DNA of 64,000 nucleotides from an uncultured Fidelibacterota bacterium (GTDB taxonomy: Bacteria > Fidelibacterota > Marinisomatia > Marinisomatales > TCS55). Of the stretch, positions 37,308-46,799 are shown piece by piece. The DNA is taken from positions 1 to 64,000 of the forward strand of contig CAJWZD010000010.1 in the NCBI GenBank assembly GCA_913049685.1. Reading direction: 5' to 3'. The number at the start of each line of letters is the position of its first letter. Positions within the stretch are counted from its first letter, which is position 1. Position numbers and translations under genes: made by a program. Below the pieces are notes generated by a model. That model was not told the origin of the DNA. It worked only from the letters and a program-made list of their open reading frames with translations, and made no database searches.

Positions 37308-38272
37308 AACCCAAGCTTCTTTGCATATCTTGAACCGTAGCTTATAATATATTGAGCTCCAGCTCTTTTAAATGTAGACCATGTTTCAAGTAATCCCGAA
37401 TCAAAATCTATTAGTTTATTGTCTGCTAAATATACCAAGCTAGAATACTCACCGCTTACTTGATAAGCTCCAACCGGTTTTTTAGTTTTTTCAATTATTG
37501 GTTGAATTAGGTCTAAGGATAAAAGACCGGGTTTAACCATTAGTAAATCTGCTCCTTCTTCTGAAAATCTGACGCTTGATTCAATTGCGTTTTCTTTATC
37601 GGTACAATCTAACTGGTAGCTTGTTCGATCGCCAAAGCTTGGAGATGAATCGGCCGCAGCTCTAAATGGACCGTAAAAATTACTTGCAAACTTTGTGCTG
37701 TAGCTCATTATTGGAATGTGTTTAAAATCATGTAAATCCAATTTCTTTCTAACAGAATGTACTATTCCGTTTAGCATTGAGCTCGGCGCAATACCATCAG
37801 CACCTCCACGCACATATGATAACGCAATATCAGACATTATTTCTAGCGAATCAGCATAGTTGATCTTTTCTCCTTCAAATAAACAGCAATGTCCTGTTAT
37901 TGTAAAAGAGCATAAACACAGATCAACCCAAATTTCTATTTCAGAACCAAACTCTTTTTTAATTTTCGACAAAATATTTTCTTGAAAGCTGGTAATGAAT
38001 TGATTATTGCTCTTGGTTTTTGGAACAAAAAATAGGATAAAGTTTCGGCAACCGTTCTTAACGTCGTCAGAAATGGTTTCAATAATATTTGATTCAAATA
38101 AAATCTTATTTTTTCCTAACCCAGGAATAGTGGTTTCATTTTTTTCATCTTCGTGGATAAATATAGGCTGCACTAACTGGTCTCTTACAAATTTACTCTC
38201 AAGAGACATATTATTTATGATTTCATTGTTATGTAAACGCTCAAGAATCAAAATTGCTCTCCCAATCCTCAA
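37304..38272 (-). CDS. hemB: Delta-aminolevulinic acid dehydratase (porphobilinogen synthase)
   Basis: DLCLCSFTITGHC metal site, GADGIAPSSMLNG, MSYSTKFASNFYGPFRAAADS, LLMVKPGLLSLDLI. Confidence 0.96.
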   Translation of the reverse strand: MRIGRAILILERLHNNEIINNMSLESKFVRDQLVQPIFIHEDEKNETTIPGLGKNKILFESNIIETISDDVKNGCRNFILFFVPKTKSNNQFITSFQENILSKIKKEFGSEIEIWVDLCLCSFTITGHCCLFEGEKINYADSLEIMSDIALSYVRGGADGIAPSSMLNGIVHSVRKKLDLHDFKHIPIMSYSTKFASNFYGPFRAAADSSPSFGDRTSYQLDCTDKENAIESSVRFSEEGADLLMVKPGLLSLDLIQPIIEKTKKPVGAYQVSGEYSSLVYLADNKLIDFDSGLLETWSTFKRAGAQYIISYGSRYAKKLGL

Positions 38273-39758
38273 TTGATAAATATTTTGATACCTTATCTGG
38301 ATTACTAATATTTTTTAAAATGTGGTCATAAGTTTTTCCAGGTCCACAGCCATGTATTTTGTTTTTTATTTCAGGATATTTTTGAGTTATGCAGTCAAAA
38401 GCAAAAGAGCTCATCCAATAAAAGTGAGTTCGCTCTTGAATGTTTAATTTTTTATCAGAAAATATGAGTTTATAGGTTGGGACAATGTCCATTTCTGTGG
38501 ATTCGTTTTCCAGGTGTGTCAATTTTACTTTTTTACTGATTTTTCCAGCTAGTGCATCAATATCAAAATCCATATTTTCTCCAAAGCTATCGGATGTTCC
38601 ATTCACCCAATACCCTTTTTTAGCTGCTGCCTTCCATGCCTTCAAACCGCTGGTCCATATTATATTTGACTCATCGATATGCGGAGTACCCCTCAATACA
38701 TTTTTTCTGCTTATATAAACTACGCTACCACGAAGTTCTTTAATAACTCTTGAGCTATCAATATGCTCTCTTGAGAAAAGTTTTTTTTCATTCTCGTTTG
38801 AGGGGAAGGAGTTCGATCGGTTATAATTAATGCTGTACTCCTTTTTTTTGCTTATGATTTTATAAGAATTAAGAGATAATCCTTCATCTGTTATTCCTTG
38901 GATTGATTCAAGCTCTAAGTCATTTACTATCCAATTTGATACACCAATCTTCTGATGACACCCTCCACCATAAATATTGAGCTTTGACTTTTCATCCTGC
39001 ACCATTTGAAAAACCTTTTTGTTATTTATCTGATTGATAATCTTAATTACCTTGTCATTAGAATTATTTGCCTCAATTCCAATTGCTCCTTGTCCAGGTG
39101 CAGTTGGAAAACAAGACAATGGAAGTATCATCCATTTTAAGTCATCAATATATGTTTTTATTTTTTTTGAAGAATCTTGGTCATCTTTAGTGTATTGACT
39201 TGATAAAAGCCTATCGATAGCAGTTTTAGCAATGATCAAACCATCAAAATTCGATTCATTTAGTTTTTTTAGTCTTGTTTCAATATTTCCCCTAATATCA
39301 TGAAAACTTAATTTAGCTTTTTGAAATGGGAGCAAGTCCCTTAAAATAATTTCTGAAATATATTTTCTTCGTGGAGAAGAAGTAAAAATGGACAAAGTTT
39401 CTTTTTTTAAATCATCGATTGACTTTTTCTTGATGAAGAGCATATCACGCATATCGCCACGTTCGATCGTACCGAAAATTGTAGAGTTTTTCGATGGCTT
39501 CAACGGCACGTCTTTCCAGGAATGTACCCCAATATCATATTCACCGTCGCTAATTGCATTGCTGATATTGTGAGTAAAAAGGCCTGTCACCTCTCCAGAT
39601 GCAATACTTTGATTTGGATTTATATCGCCCTCCGATTTTTTGGAACAATATTCAATATCCATCGTAGGGTACATATTATGGATCTTAGCACCAACTTTGT
39701 ATGCTTGCACGCGTGCTAAATGACTAGCTCTTGAAACAATTTTTATTTTTTTTAGCAA
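38241..39758 (-). CDS. hemC: Porphobilinogen deaminase fused to a HemD-like C-terminal region
   Basis: N-term: SRASHLARVQA, GLFT, GVHSWKDVPL, TSSPRRKY, DIRGNIETRLKKLNE, GGGCHQKIG; about 180 aa extra C-terminus containing FYWMSSFAFDCITQKYP...HGCGPGKTYDHI. Confidence 0.88.
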   Translation of the reverse strand: MLKKIKIVSRASHLARVQAYKVGAKIHNMYPTMDIEYCSKKSEGDINPNQSIASGEVTGLFTHNISNAISDGEYDIGVHSWKDVPLKPSKNSTIFGTIERGDMRDMLFIKKKSIDDLKKETLSIFTSSPRRKYISEIILRDLLPFQKAKLSFHDIRGNIETRLKKLNESNFDGLIIAKTAIDRLLSSQYTKDDQDSSKKIKTYIDDLKWMILPLSCFPTAPGQGAIGIEANNSNDKVIKIINQINNKKVFQMVQDEKSKLNIYGGGCHQKIGVSNWIVNDLELESIQGITDEGLSLNSYKIISKKKEYSINYNRSNSFPSNENEKKLFSREHIDSSRVIKELRGSVVYISRKNVLRGTPHIDESNIIWTSGLKAWKAAAKKGYWVNGTSDSFGENMDFDIDALAGKISKKVKLTHLENESTEMDIVPTYKLIFSDKKLNIQERTHFYWMSSFAFDCITQKYPEIKNKIHGCGPGKTYDHILKNISNPDKVSKYLSIEDWESNFDS

Positions 39759-39865
39759 AAGATTATGAAGCGTTATTAAAAATATATGGTCAAATAAAAT
39801 GAATATTCATAATTTCGACCGATGAGTCTAATATAATTTTAAGATACTGTTAAAGGTTTTTTACA

Positions 39866-41155
39866 TTGAATTACAAAAATTTCTTTAAATCAAAAGTTCA
39901 AAGTTTTAAAAACGAAGGATATTATAGAAAGTTCCTTCCTGTTAAAAGATCTCGCTCAACCTTTCCTTTTACGCAAGTTGAGTTAATCGATGAGAAGAGC
40001 AATTCTCCAGCCAAATTGGAAAACGTGAAGATTTGGTGTACCAATGATTATTTAAACATGAGTCATAATGATGAGGTTGTTGAAACAATGATATCTACTA
40101 TTAAAGAGGTCGGAACTGGATCAGGTGGAACCAGGAATATTTCAGGTACCACTAGCTATCATGTTGGTTTAGAGAAAAAACTTGCACAATATCACGATAG
40201 GGAATCTGCCCTTATATTTAATTCTGCTTATCTTGCAAACCAGTCATCTTTATGGACAATTTGTAAAAAAATCAATGGATTGCAAGTCTTCTCTGATGAG
40301 TTAAATCATGCCTCATTAATACAAGGAATAAAAAATTCAGGAGCTCCTTGCACGATTTTCAAGCATAATGATTTAGATGATCTTGAGGAAAAATTAAAAT
40401 CGATAGAGTTTAAAACACCTAAGCTCATTGTATTCGAATCTCTTTACTCTATGGATGGAACAATAACAAATGTTGCCGAATATGTTCGTTTGGCCAAAAA
40501 ATATAATGCCCTTACCTATCTTGATGAAGTTCACGCTGTAGGTTTGTACGGCGAAAGAGGTTCTGGTATTGCAAATAAGTATGGCGTATCGAAAGAAATT
40601 GACATCATAAATGGTACTCTTGCAAAAGCTTTTGGTCAGATAGGCGGATACGTAGCTGGGGATAAATATATTATTGAATTTATAAGGAGCTTCACTCCGG
40701 GATTTATTTTTACTACATCTTTAATGCCATCAGTTGTAGCTGCCTGCAAAAAAAGTATTGAAATCGTGGAGCAGTCGCATCATTTACGATCTGAGGTTTT
40801 AGAAAAAGCTGCTTACCTAAAAAAGAATTTAGACAATTTGGGAATAAATTATATTAAAGGGGACAGTCATATAATTCCAATTATTGTAAATACAGCAGAA
40901 AAAGCGCAGTTGTTCTCTCAAAAGCTTTTGGATATTCACAATATTTATACCCAGCCAATTTTTTACCCTACGGTTCCTAAGGGCAGTGCAAGATTAAGGA
41001 TAACAATTACACCAAAACATTCATTGTTGGATATTGACCATTTAGTAGATTCACTATCAAAGGTTCTGGGAAATAAAAAAACAGTGCACAAGAAAGATAA
41101 AAAATTAAGCAACAGCCTATTTTCTCGATTGAATGCATTTAAAACTGCTTCGTAG
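39866..41155 (+). CDS. hemA: 5-aminolevulinate synthase (C4/Shemin pathway)
   Basis: GTGSGGTRNISGTTSYHVGLEKKLAQYHDRESALIFNSAYLAN, SDELNHASLIQGI, YLDEVHAVGLYGERGSGIA, GTLAKAFGQIGGYVAGD, RLRITITPKH. Confidence 0.92.
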   Translation: MNYKNFFKSKVQSFKNEGYYRKFLPVKRSRSTFPFTQVELIDEKSNSPAKLENVKIWCTNDYLNMSHNDEVVETMISTIKEVGTGSGGTRNISGTTSYHVGLEKKLAQYHDRESALIFNSAYLANQSSLWTICKKINGLQVFSDELNHASLIQGIKNSGAPCTIFKHNDLDDLEEKLKSIEFKTPKLIVFESLYSMDGTITNVAEYVRLAKKYNALTYLDEVHAVGLYGERGSGIANKYGVSKEIDIINGTLAKAFGQIGGYVAGDKYIIEFIRSFTPGFIFTTSLMPSVVAACKKSIEIVEQSHHLRSEVLEKAAYLKKNLDNLGINYIKGDSHIIPIIVNTAEKAQLFSQKLLDIHNIYTQPIFYPTVPKGSARLRITITPKHSLLDIDHLVDSLSKVLGNKKTVHKKDKKLSNSLFSRLNAFKTAS

Positions 41156-41244
41156 AATTTTCTCATCACTCTAAAATATATTTTATTTTTTTTAAAATAT
41201 ATTCGTAGCAGATATCATAATTCGTCTCTAATATAAATACTTAA

Positions 41245-41395
41245 CTAAGCAATTATTATTGCAGGGAAGCTTGTGAAAATCAGGCACAGTACCCGCTACT
41301 GTAATCGTTAGAAATACTTTATTTTTGTCATTCGCTAAGAAGAAGGCCTAAGTATTTTGCTAAACGTAAGTCAGGATATCTGGATAATAACGCTA
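41245..41395 (+). ncRNA. Cobalamin (AdoCbl) riboswitch
   Basis: GCAGGGAAGCTTGTGAAAATCAGGCACAGTACCCGCTACTGTAA core and B12-box-like AAGTCAGGATATCTGG. Confidence 0.92.
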
Positions 41396-41448
41396 ACTAA
41401 CAAATAACTTTCGGGATAAGAGTTAAATAGCATTAATTCAAAAAAATC

Positions 41449-41464
41449 CCTTAATTAATTAAGG
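41449..41464 (+). promoter_or_regulatory. Palindrome CCTTAATTAATTAAGG overlapping the Shine-Dalgarno (candidate RBS-sequestering expression platform)
   Basis: Perfect 16-bp palindrome whose right arm is the AAGG(A) SD, 8 nt before ATG 41473. Confidence 0.5.
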
Positions 41465-41472
41465 AAAATCAA

Positions 41473-42480
41473 ATGAAAAAATTTTTTCTTATTATGGCAA
41501 TCATATTAGCTGGTTGCGAAGACAATAATATAAAAGATGAATCATCTGAATTAACATTCATATCAACAGAAGGAAATTTTGGATCAAGCAATGGGTCTGT
41601 ATCAGTTTTTCGCAATGGAAAGCTAATTCAGGAAGTAAAAGACATTGGTGATGTGGTCCAATCAATTCTTGTTCACAATAACAAACTCTTTGTTTTGGTC
41701 AACAATAGCCATCTTATTAAGGTTTATCAAATAAGTGATGATGGTCTTGAGCTTCCAGGTATTTCAATTTCAACGGAAGGTTCGAGTCCAAGAGAAATGG
41801 TGGTAGAGAATAATAAACTTTACTTCACGAATTATTACACTCAAGACGTTAAGGTATTGAATCTTTCAACTTATTATATAGAGGATTCTTTTCCATTGGA
41901 TGGTTTACCTGAGTCAATTGTATCGGATGGAACAAACCTTTGGGTTGCAATTAATATGAACGCAGATTACAGTTCTGCTAGCTCAGTTGTTAAAATAAAC
42001 ATTGAATCAGGAAAAGTAACTAAAACCTACGAAGTTGGTAAAGGCCCGCAACAGCTCTTAATTGATGGTGATAATTTGTGGGTTTCACGTACTCATTATA
42101 GTGCTGATTTTTCTGAAACATATTATGGTACTAGTAAAATAAATATTCTAAGCGAAGCTATTGCTATTCTTGATTACGGTAAAGGCGCAGTTTGTGGTGG
42201 AGACGTATTTAAGTTTGATAATCGAGCTTTTAGAACCTATAATGGTGGAGCTGCACCATTAAATGCTGATTTATCGTTGCAATCGCTTTCAAAAATCGGA
42301 TCATATAATTCCAATCATTTATATTCTGCAAATGGATTTGAAGAAAAATTATTTCTTGGTGTTACGAGCGACTACACTGCTCCGGATACAGTCTTCGTTC
42401 ATAATAACTTAGGCGAACCCCAAGAAGAGCTTGTTGTTGGTGCCTCTCCTGGAGATTATGCGATTTATAAAATAAAATAG
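41473..42480 (+). CDS. Lipoprotein beta-propeller, BtuG-like (DUF5074/YncE type)
   Basis: Lipobox IILAGCEDN; STEGNFGSSNGSVSVFRNGKL N-terminus typical of DUF5074; blade repeats; B12 riboswitch upstream. Confidence 0.78.
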   Translation: MKKFFLIMAIILAGCEDNNIKDESSELTFISTEGNFGSSNGSVSVFRNGKLIQEVKDIGDVVQSILVHNNKLFVLVNNSHLIKVYQISDDGLELPGISISTEGSSPREMVVENNKLYFTNYYTQDVKVLNLSTYYIEDSFPLDGLPESIVSDGTNLWVAINMNADYSSASSVVKINIESGKVTKTYEVGKGPQQLLIDGDNLWVSRTHYSADFSETYYGTSKINILSEAIAILDYGKGAVCGGDVFKFDNRAFRTYNGGAAPLNADLSLQSLSKIGSYNSNHLYSANGFEEKLFLGVTSDYTAPDTVFVHNNLGEPQEELVVGASPGDYAIYKIK

Positions 42481-42489
42481 ATTACAATT

Positions 42490-43800
42490 TTACTCTTTTA
42501 GGATGTCAAGCTGCCTGTATTTTTCTTTGTATTTTGAATACAGGCTCTTGTGCCTATCCCCCATATCTATCTTTTTACCTTGAATATATGCCTGAATGAT
42601 ATTTGTTCGTATTTCAAGTGGATCTCCATCTGAAATAAATAAGGTTGCATCTTTTCCTTCATCCAAGGAACCTACTTTTTCATCGATTCCTAAAATTTCT
42701 GCCACAGATAAAGTTACAGCTCGAAATGCTGCTTTTTTTGGTAATCCATAGGAAGCTGCCATAGAAGCTTGGTAGGGCAAATTTCTTATCTGCTCAGCTC
42801 TTCCAGCATAACCATAATCTGAAATACAAAATTGCACCCCTTCTTCATACAATATTGATGGTGTTTTATATGCTTGGTCGTAATCTTCATATCGTCTATA
42901 TGGCAGGGCAGTTACCCCTTCATATATAATTGGAATTCTATTTTTAACCAAAAGATCCGTTGTTCGCCATGCATCTTTACCGCCGACAATTATGATCTCA
43001 AGGTTATGCCTATTTGCCCAGCTAATTGAAGCTTCAATTTGTCTTACTTCGTTTGCATGAACAAAAATTGGAAGTTTCTTTTCAACGTAGGGGATCATAC
43101 TTTCCCATCGCAGATCTTCATTGTGATAGTCTTCAGCTAATCTTGATTTGGTTTGTCTGAGCCTTGCGTATGCTCTAGCATCTTTTATAATTTTTTCTAA
43201 ATGGTCTAATTGCTGCCTTGCAGCTTTTAATCTTTTTTTATCATTATCAGTTCTAGAGCTTGAATTCATATTTGGCCAATTAATATGAAGACCGCTCGGA
43301 AAAGATAGGGTTGCATTTTCCCAAGTCCAACCATCAAGCATCATTACAGATGATTGCCCAGATACTAAGCCTGAAGCAGGTATTACATTTGCAATTAGAA
43401 TGCCATTAGATCTTGTAGTTGGTATGATTTCTGAATCTGGGTTGAAGGCAACGTTTGTGCGCACATTTGGATTGAAATCTCCCCGTTCAGAGTGATCATT
43501 AGTAACAGCTACCGCGTTGATTTCAACCAAACCTAATCCAGAAACCGCAGCAATCATTCCAGGGTATACATGCTTACCATCCAGGTCAATAACTTCACAA
43601 TTCTCCGGTGGTGTAATATATTTTGCAATACGAAGAATTTTGCCTTTATCAAAAAGAATTGATCCCTCAACAATACCATTTGAAACAGTATGAATAAGTC
43701 CATTTTTTAATAGAATTGGATTTTTCTGGGGAGGAGCAGGAATCTGTTCGTTTGCAGATATTGAAACAGTAAATAAAAAAATAATTAGTAAATTTTTCAT
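42490..43800 (-). CDS. Amidohydrolase family protein (metal site partly degenerate)
   Basis: VIDLDGKHVYPGMIAAVSGLG, AVTLSVAEILGIDEKVGSLDEGKDATLFISDGDPLEI. Confidence 0.85.
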   Translation of the reverse strand: MKNLLIIFLFTVSISANEQIPAPPQKNPILLKNGLIHTVSNGIVEGSILFDKGKILRIAKYITPPENCEVIDLDGKHVYPGMIAAVSGLGLVEINAVAVTNDHSERGDFNPNVRTNVAFNPDSEIIPTTRSNGILIANVIPASGLVSGQSSVMMLDGWTWENATLSFPSGLHINWPNMNSSSRTDNDKKRLKAARQQLDHLEKIIKDARAYARLRQTKSRLAEDYHNEDLRWESMIPYVEKKLPIFVHANEVRQIEASISWANRHNLEIIIVGGKDAWRTTDLLVKNRIPIIYEGVTALPYRRYEDYDQAYKTPSILYEEGVQFCISDYGYAGRAEQIRNLPYQASMAASYGLPKKAAFRAVTLSVAEILGIDEKVGSLDEGKDATLFISDGDPLEIRTNIIQAYIQGKKIDMGDRHKSLYSKYKEKYRQLDILKE

Positions 43801-43802
43801 TA

Positions 43803-46787
43803 TTAATGATCTCCTTCATCATCATGATTATGATCACTATTACAGGTATGGTAATCATTAGCGTCTTCACTATCTGGAATCATTATGCTGCTACCGGTTT
43901 CACTACTAATCAGTATCTTTTGAATGAGGTCATTTCTCAGTTTTTCGTCTCTTTCTCTATAATACGCATCTTTCTTTAGTGAGAAATATTGTTTTCCATC
44001 TACCCATGTTTGTTCGCATATGGTATAGTTTGAAAGCGGATGTCCGGACCATAATACAAAATCGGCATCCTTCCCAATTTCAAGAGAACCAACATATTTA
44101 TCAATTTTAAGCTGCTGGGCGGGGTTTATTGTAACCATTTTCAATGCTTCCTCTTCTGATAAACCTCCATACTTGACTGCTTTCGCAGCTTCAAGATTCA
44201 TGCGTCGTGCAAGTTCATCACTATCAGAATTGAAAGATACGTTTACACCTACATTTGCCATTAAAGTAGCATTAAAAGGAATCGCATCGATCACTTCAAA
44301 TTTATAGGCCCACCAGTCTGAAAATGTTGAAGCGCTTGCACCGTGCTCTGCAAGTCGTTCTGCAACTTTGTAGCCTTCTAAAACGTGCTGAAATGTTCCC
44401 ATGGTAAAACCAAAATCTTCAGAAATTCGAGTCAGCATAAGAATTTCATCTTGGCGATATGAGTGAGCGTGAACAATTCTTTTTCCATTTAATATTTCAA
44501 CTAAGGCATCGAGCTCTAAGTCGCGTCGCGGAGGCAACTTTGTGCGTTGAAGTTTTGCATCTTTATTGTATGTATTCCATGCTTTATTATAGTCTCTTGC
44601 AGCAGAGAATGCATCTCTTATAACCTGCTCAACGCCCATTCTTGTTTCTGGATAACGACCATATGATCGTTTTCGTTTAACATTTTCACCCAACGCGAAT
44701 TTTATAGCTTGAGATGCTTCATTAAAAATTAAATTATTTGAAAAACTGCCCCACCTTAGCTTCATAACAACACTTTGACCACCAATCGGATTAGCGGAAC
44801 CATGCAATAAATTTATTGTTGTTAGACCTCCAGCAAGAGCACGGTACATTGCTATATCATTGGGGTCAATAACATCGCGCATTCTAACTTCAGCGGTAAC
44901 GTTTTGGAATCCTTCGTTAATTGATTCTCCAGCCATGTGGCTATGAGCATCAATTAACCCTGGAGTAATATGCTTCCCTTTTCCATCAATTATAATTGCA
45001 TTTTTATCGTTGAGGTAAATATTTTTTGCAATCTGTTTAACCTTTCCATTTTGAAAAAGTATATCGAATCCTTTTAGAACTCCATCAGGGCCTGACGTCC
45101 AGATTGTCGCATCATCAACAAGAATAGTCTTTGGTTTGACTATCTGCTCATCTACTCCATATGCACCTTCTGGGTAAAAAACTTCAAGTTTGCTTGGCTC
45201 CTCTTTTTTAATATTAAAAATAGGGAGAGGCTCCTTAAAATCAAGCTGTGCTGTCCATGAAAATCTACTATCGTCAGCATAAATTATTTTGCCTGACATC
45301 TCATTTTTTTCTATTCTACCAATAAATCGCACTGCTCCATTATTAAAGTTTTTTGCGTCATTAATCGTAAACGAGATTTGATCTCTTTTAATGTCAAGAT
45401 TTTGAACCGTAATTGAAACACTGTCCCTTGTTATTTTTGCAGAAAATATCAGTTCATTTTTATCAATATCTAAAGCCCAGGTTTTTTCTCTTTCTTTTAA
45501 TGTCCATAATCCCGCATAATGATTAATAGGATCGGGAGACAATTGAAGCTCATTTCCTTCAATCCAAACAGACTGTACTTTTGAATCCTCATGGAAATAA
45601 TTATTATTAGTTATAACCAGATTAGCAATGTACCCAGGATAAATTTTTCCTATGCGCTTTGATTGACCGAAGGCTTTTGCTGGTATAGTAGTCAAGCTAG
45701 CAAGCGCATCAGCCTCGTTGAGACCTCTTCTAACAGATTTAGATAAATTTTTTCTAAAATCTTTTTTATTTTTGAGCCCACTCGATGTGATAGAGTACTT
45801 TATATTTTTTTCGCTAAGTTTTTTCAGATTATCAGGTGCCATGTCCCAATGTTTAAGTTGTTGAGTAGAATATTGTAAAGCGCTGTAGGGGTTAGCAACT
45901 TCAGGTTTGGCTGGATAATTAATTGGTATTATCATGTGCTCTTGATTTAATTGATTTAATCTTCTGTACTCGTATCCATTTCCTCTAATCCAAAGTTTAA
46001 GTTCAAATTCATTTGCGATATTGTATGCCCTATCAATGTAAAGCTCGTTTTTTGTCTCAAATACAAACGGCTTACCCTTTTTTAAAAAATTTCCAATCGC
46101 ACTCAATGATTGATCAAATTCGATTTGTTCATTACCGTCAGGATATTTTGAAATTATCTCTTGAGCCTTATCGTACCATTTTGCATCTATTAAACCTTGA
46201 CGAATAAATGCAATAGCACCAAGCAATGAAGTTGGATACTCTTTTGCTCCCCATCCTCCGGATTTAAATTCAACAACTTGTGCAATGTCATTCGATAACA
46301 CCTTAGGTTTTTTATCAATATTGACAAGGCTAGAGCGTCCTTGATATATCCCGCCATTTGGCGCAAGATGTACGGTAGTAAAACCAAGCATTCTAAGTTT
46401 ATTTAGCTCTTTTTCATTAGGAGTGTAAAATTCACTTGCTTTCAGATGTGAACGCATATTTGAATTCCAGTGCATTTCAAGTGATGCAGTATCTTTTTTT
46501 GACTTAACATCCATCCAACTTTCTATAAATCCAGCATATATATGCTTTCCATCCATTTTTACAACGGTTGTTTGCATAGGAATTTTAACTTTTTTACCTA
46601 CCGATGAAATAATGCCATTCCTTATTAAAACAGTTCCATTGAAAATAGTTTTTCCAGGTTCAGTATGGATTGTTGCTCCTGTCAGCGCCCAAGATCTTGG
46701 CGGATTTCGATGCAGGGATTTTGCAGGATTTACCTGTGCGGTTAATAAGCTAAGGAAATATGTTATAATAGCGAGCTTCTTAATCAT
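43803..46787 (-). CDS. Two-domain amidohydrolase (degenerate N-terminal, intact C-terminal domain) with His-rich tail
   Basis: C-terminal domain HITPGLIDAHSHMAGESINEGFQNVTAEVRMRDVI, GSLEIGKDADFVLWSGHPLS; N-terminal KHIYAGFIESWMDV lacks HxH; tail HTCNSDHNHDDEGDH. Confidence 0.9.
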   Translation of the reverse strand: MIKKLAIITYFLSLLTAQVNPAKSLHRNPPRSWALTGATIHTEPGKTIFNGTVLIRNGIISSVGKKVKIPMQTTVVKMDGKHIYAGFIESWMDVKSKKDTASLEMHWNSNMRSHLKASEFYTPNEKELNKLRMLGFTTVHLAPNGGIYQGRSSLVNIDKKPKVLSNDIAQVVEFKSGGWGAKEYPTSLLGAIAFIRQGLIDAKWYDKAQEIISKYPDGNEQIEFDQSLSAIGNFLKKGKPFVFETKNELYIDRAYNIANEFELKLWIRGNGYEYRRLNQLNQEHMIIPINYPAKPEVANPYSALQYSTQQLKHWDMAPDNLKKLSEKNIKYSITSSGLKNKKDFRKNLSKSVRRGLNEADALASLTTIPAKAFGQSKRIGKIYPGYIANLVITNNNYFHEDSKVQSVWIEGNELQLSPDPINHYAGLWTLKEREKTWALDIDKNELIFSAKITRDSVSITVQNLDIKRDQISFTINDAKNFNNGAVRFIGRIEKNEMSGKIIYADDSRFSWTAQLDFKEPLPIFNIKKEEPSKLEVFYPEGAYGVDEQIVKPKTILVDDATIWTSGPDGVLKGFDILFQNGKVKQIAKNIYLNDKNAIIIDGKGKHITPGLIDAHSHMAGESINEGFQNVTAEVRMRDVIDPNDIAMYRALAGGLTTINLLHGSANPIGGQSVVMKLRWGSFSNNLIFNEASQAIKFALGENVKRKRSYGRYPETRMGVEQVIRDAFSAARDYNKAWNTYNKDAKLQRTKLPPRRDLELDALVEILNGKRIVHAHSYRQDEILMLTRISEDFGFTMGTFQHVLEGYKVAERLAEHGASASTFSDWWAYKFEVIDAIPFNATLMANVGVNVSFNSDSDELARRMNLEAAKAVKYGGLSEEEALKMVTINPAQQLKIDKYVGSLEIGKDADFVLWSGHPLSNYTICEQTWVDGKQYFSLKKDAYYRERDEKLRNDLIQKILISSETGSSIMIPDSEDANDYHTCNSDHNHDDEGDH

Positions 46788-46799
46788 ATCTTCATCCGT

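Noticed and set aside
41175-41203. AT-only inverted repeat AATATATTTTA...TAAAATATATT after hemA
   Set aside because: No G/C pairs; weak hairpin in AT-rich DNA, not a convincing terminator
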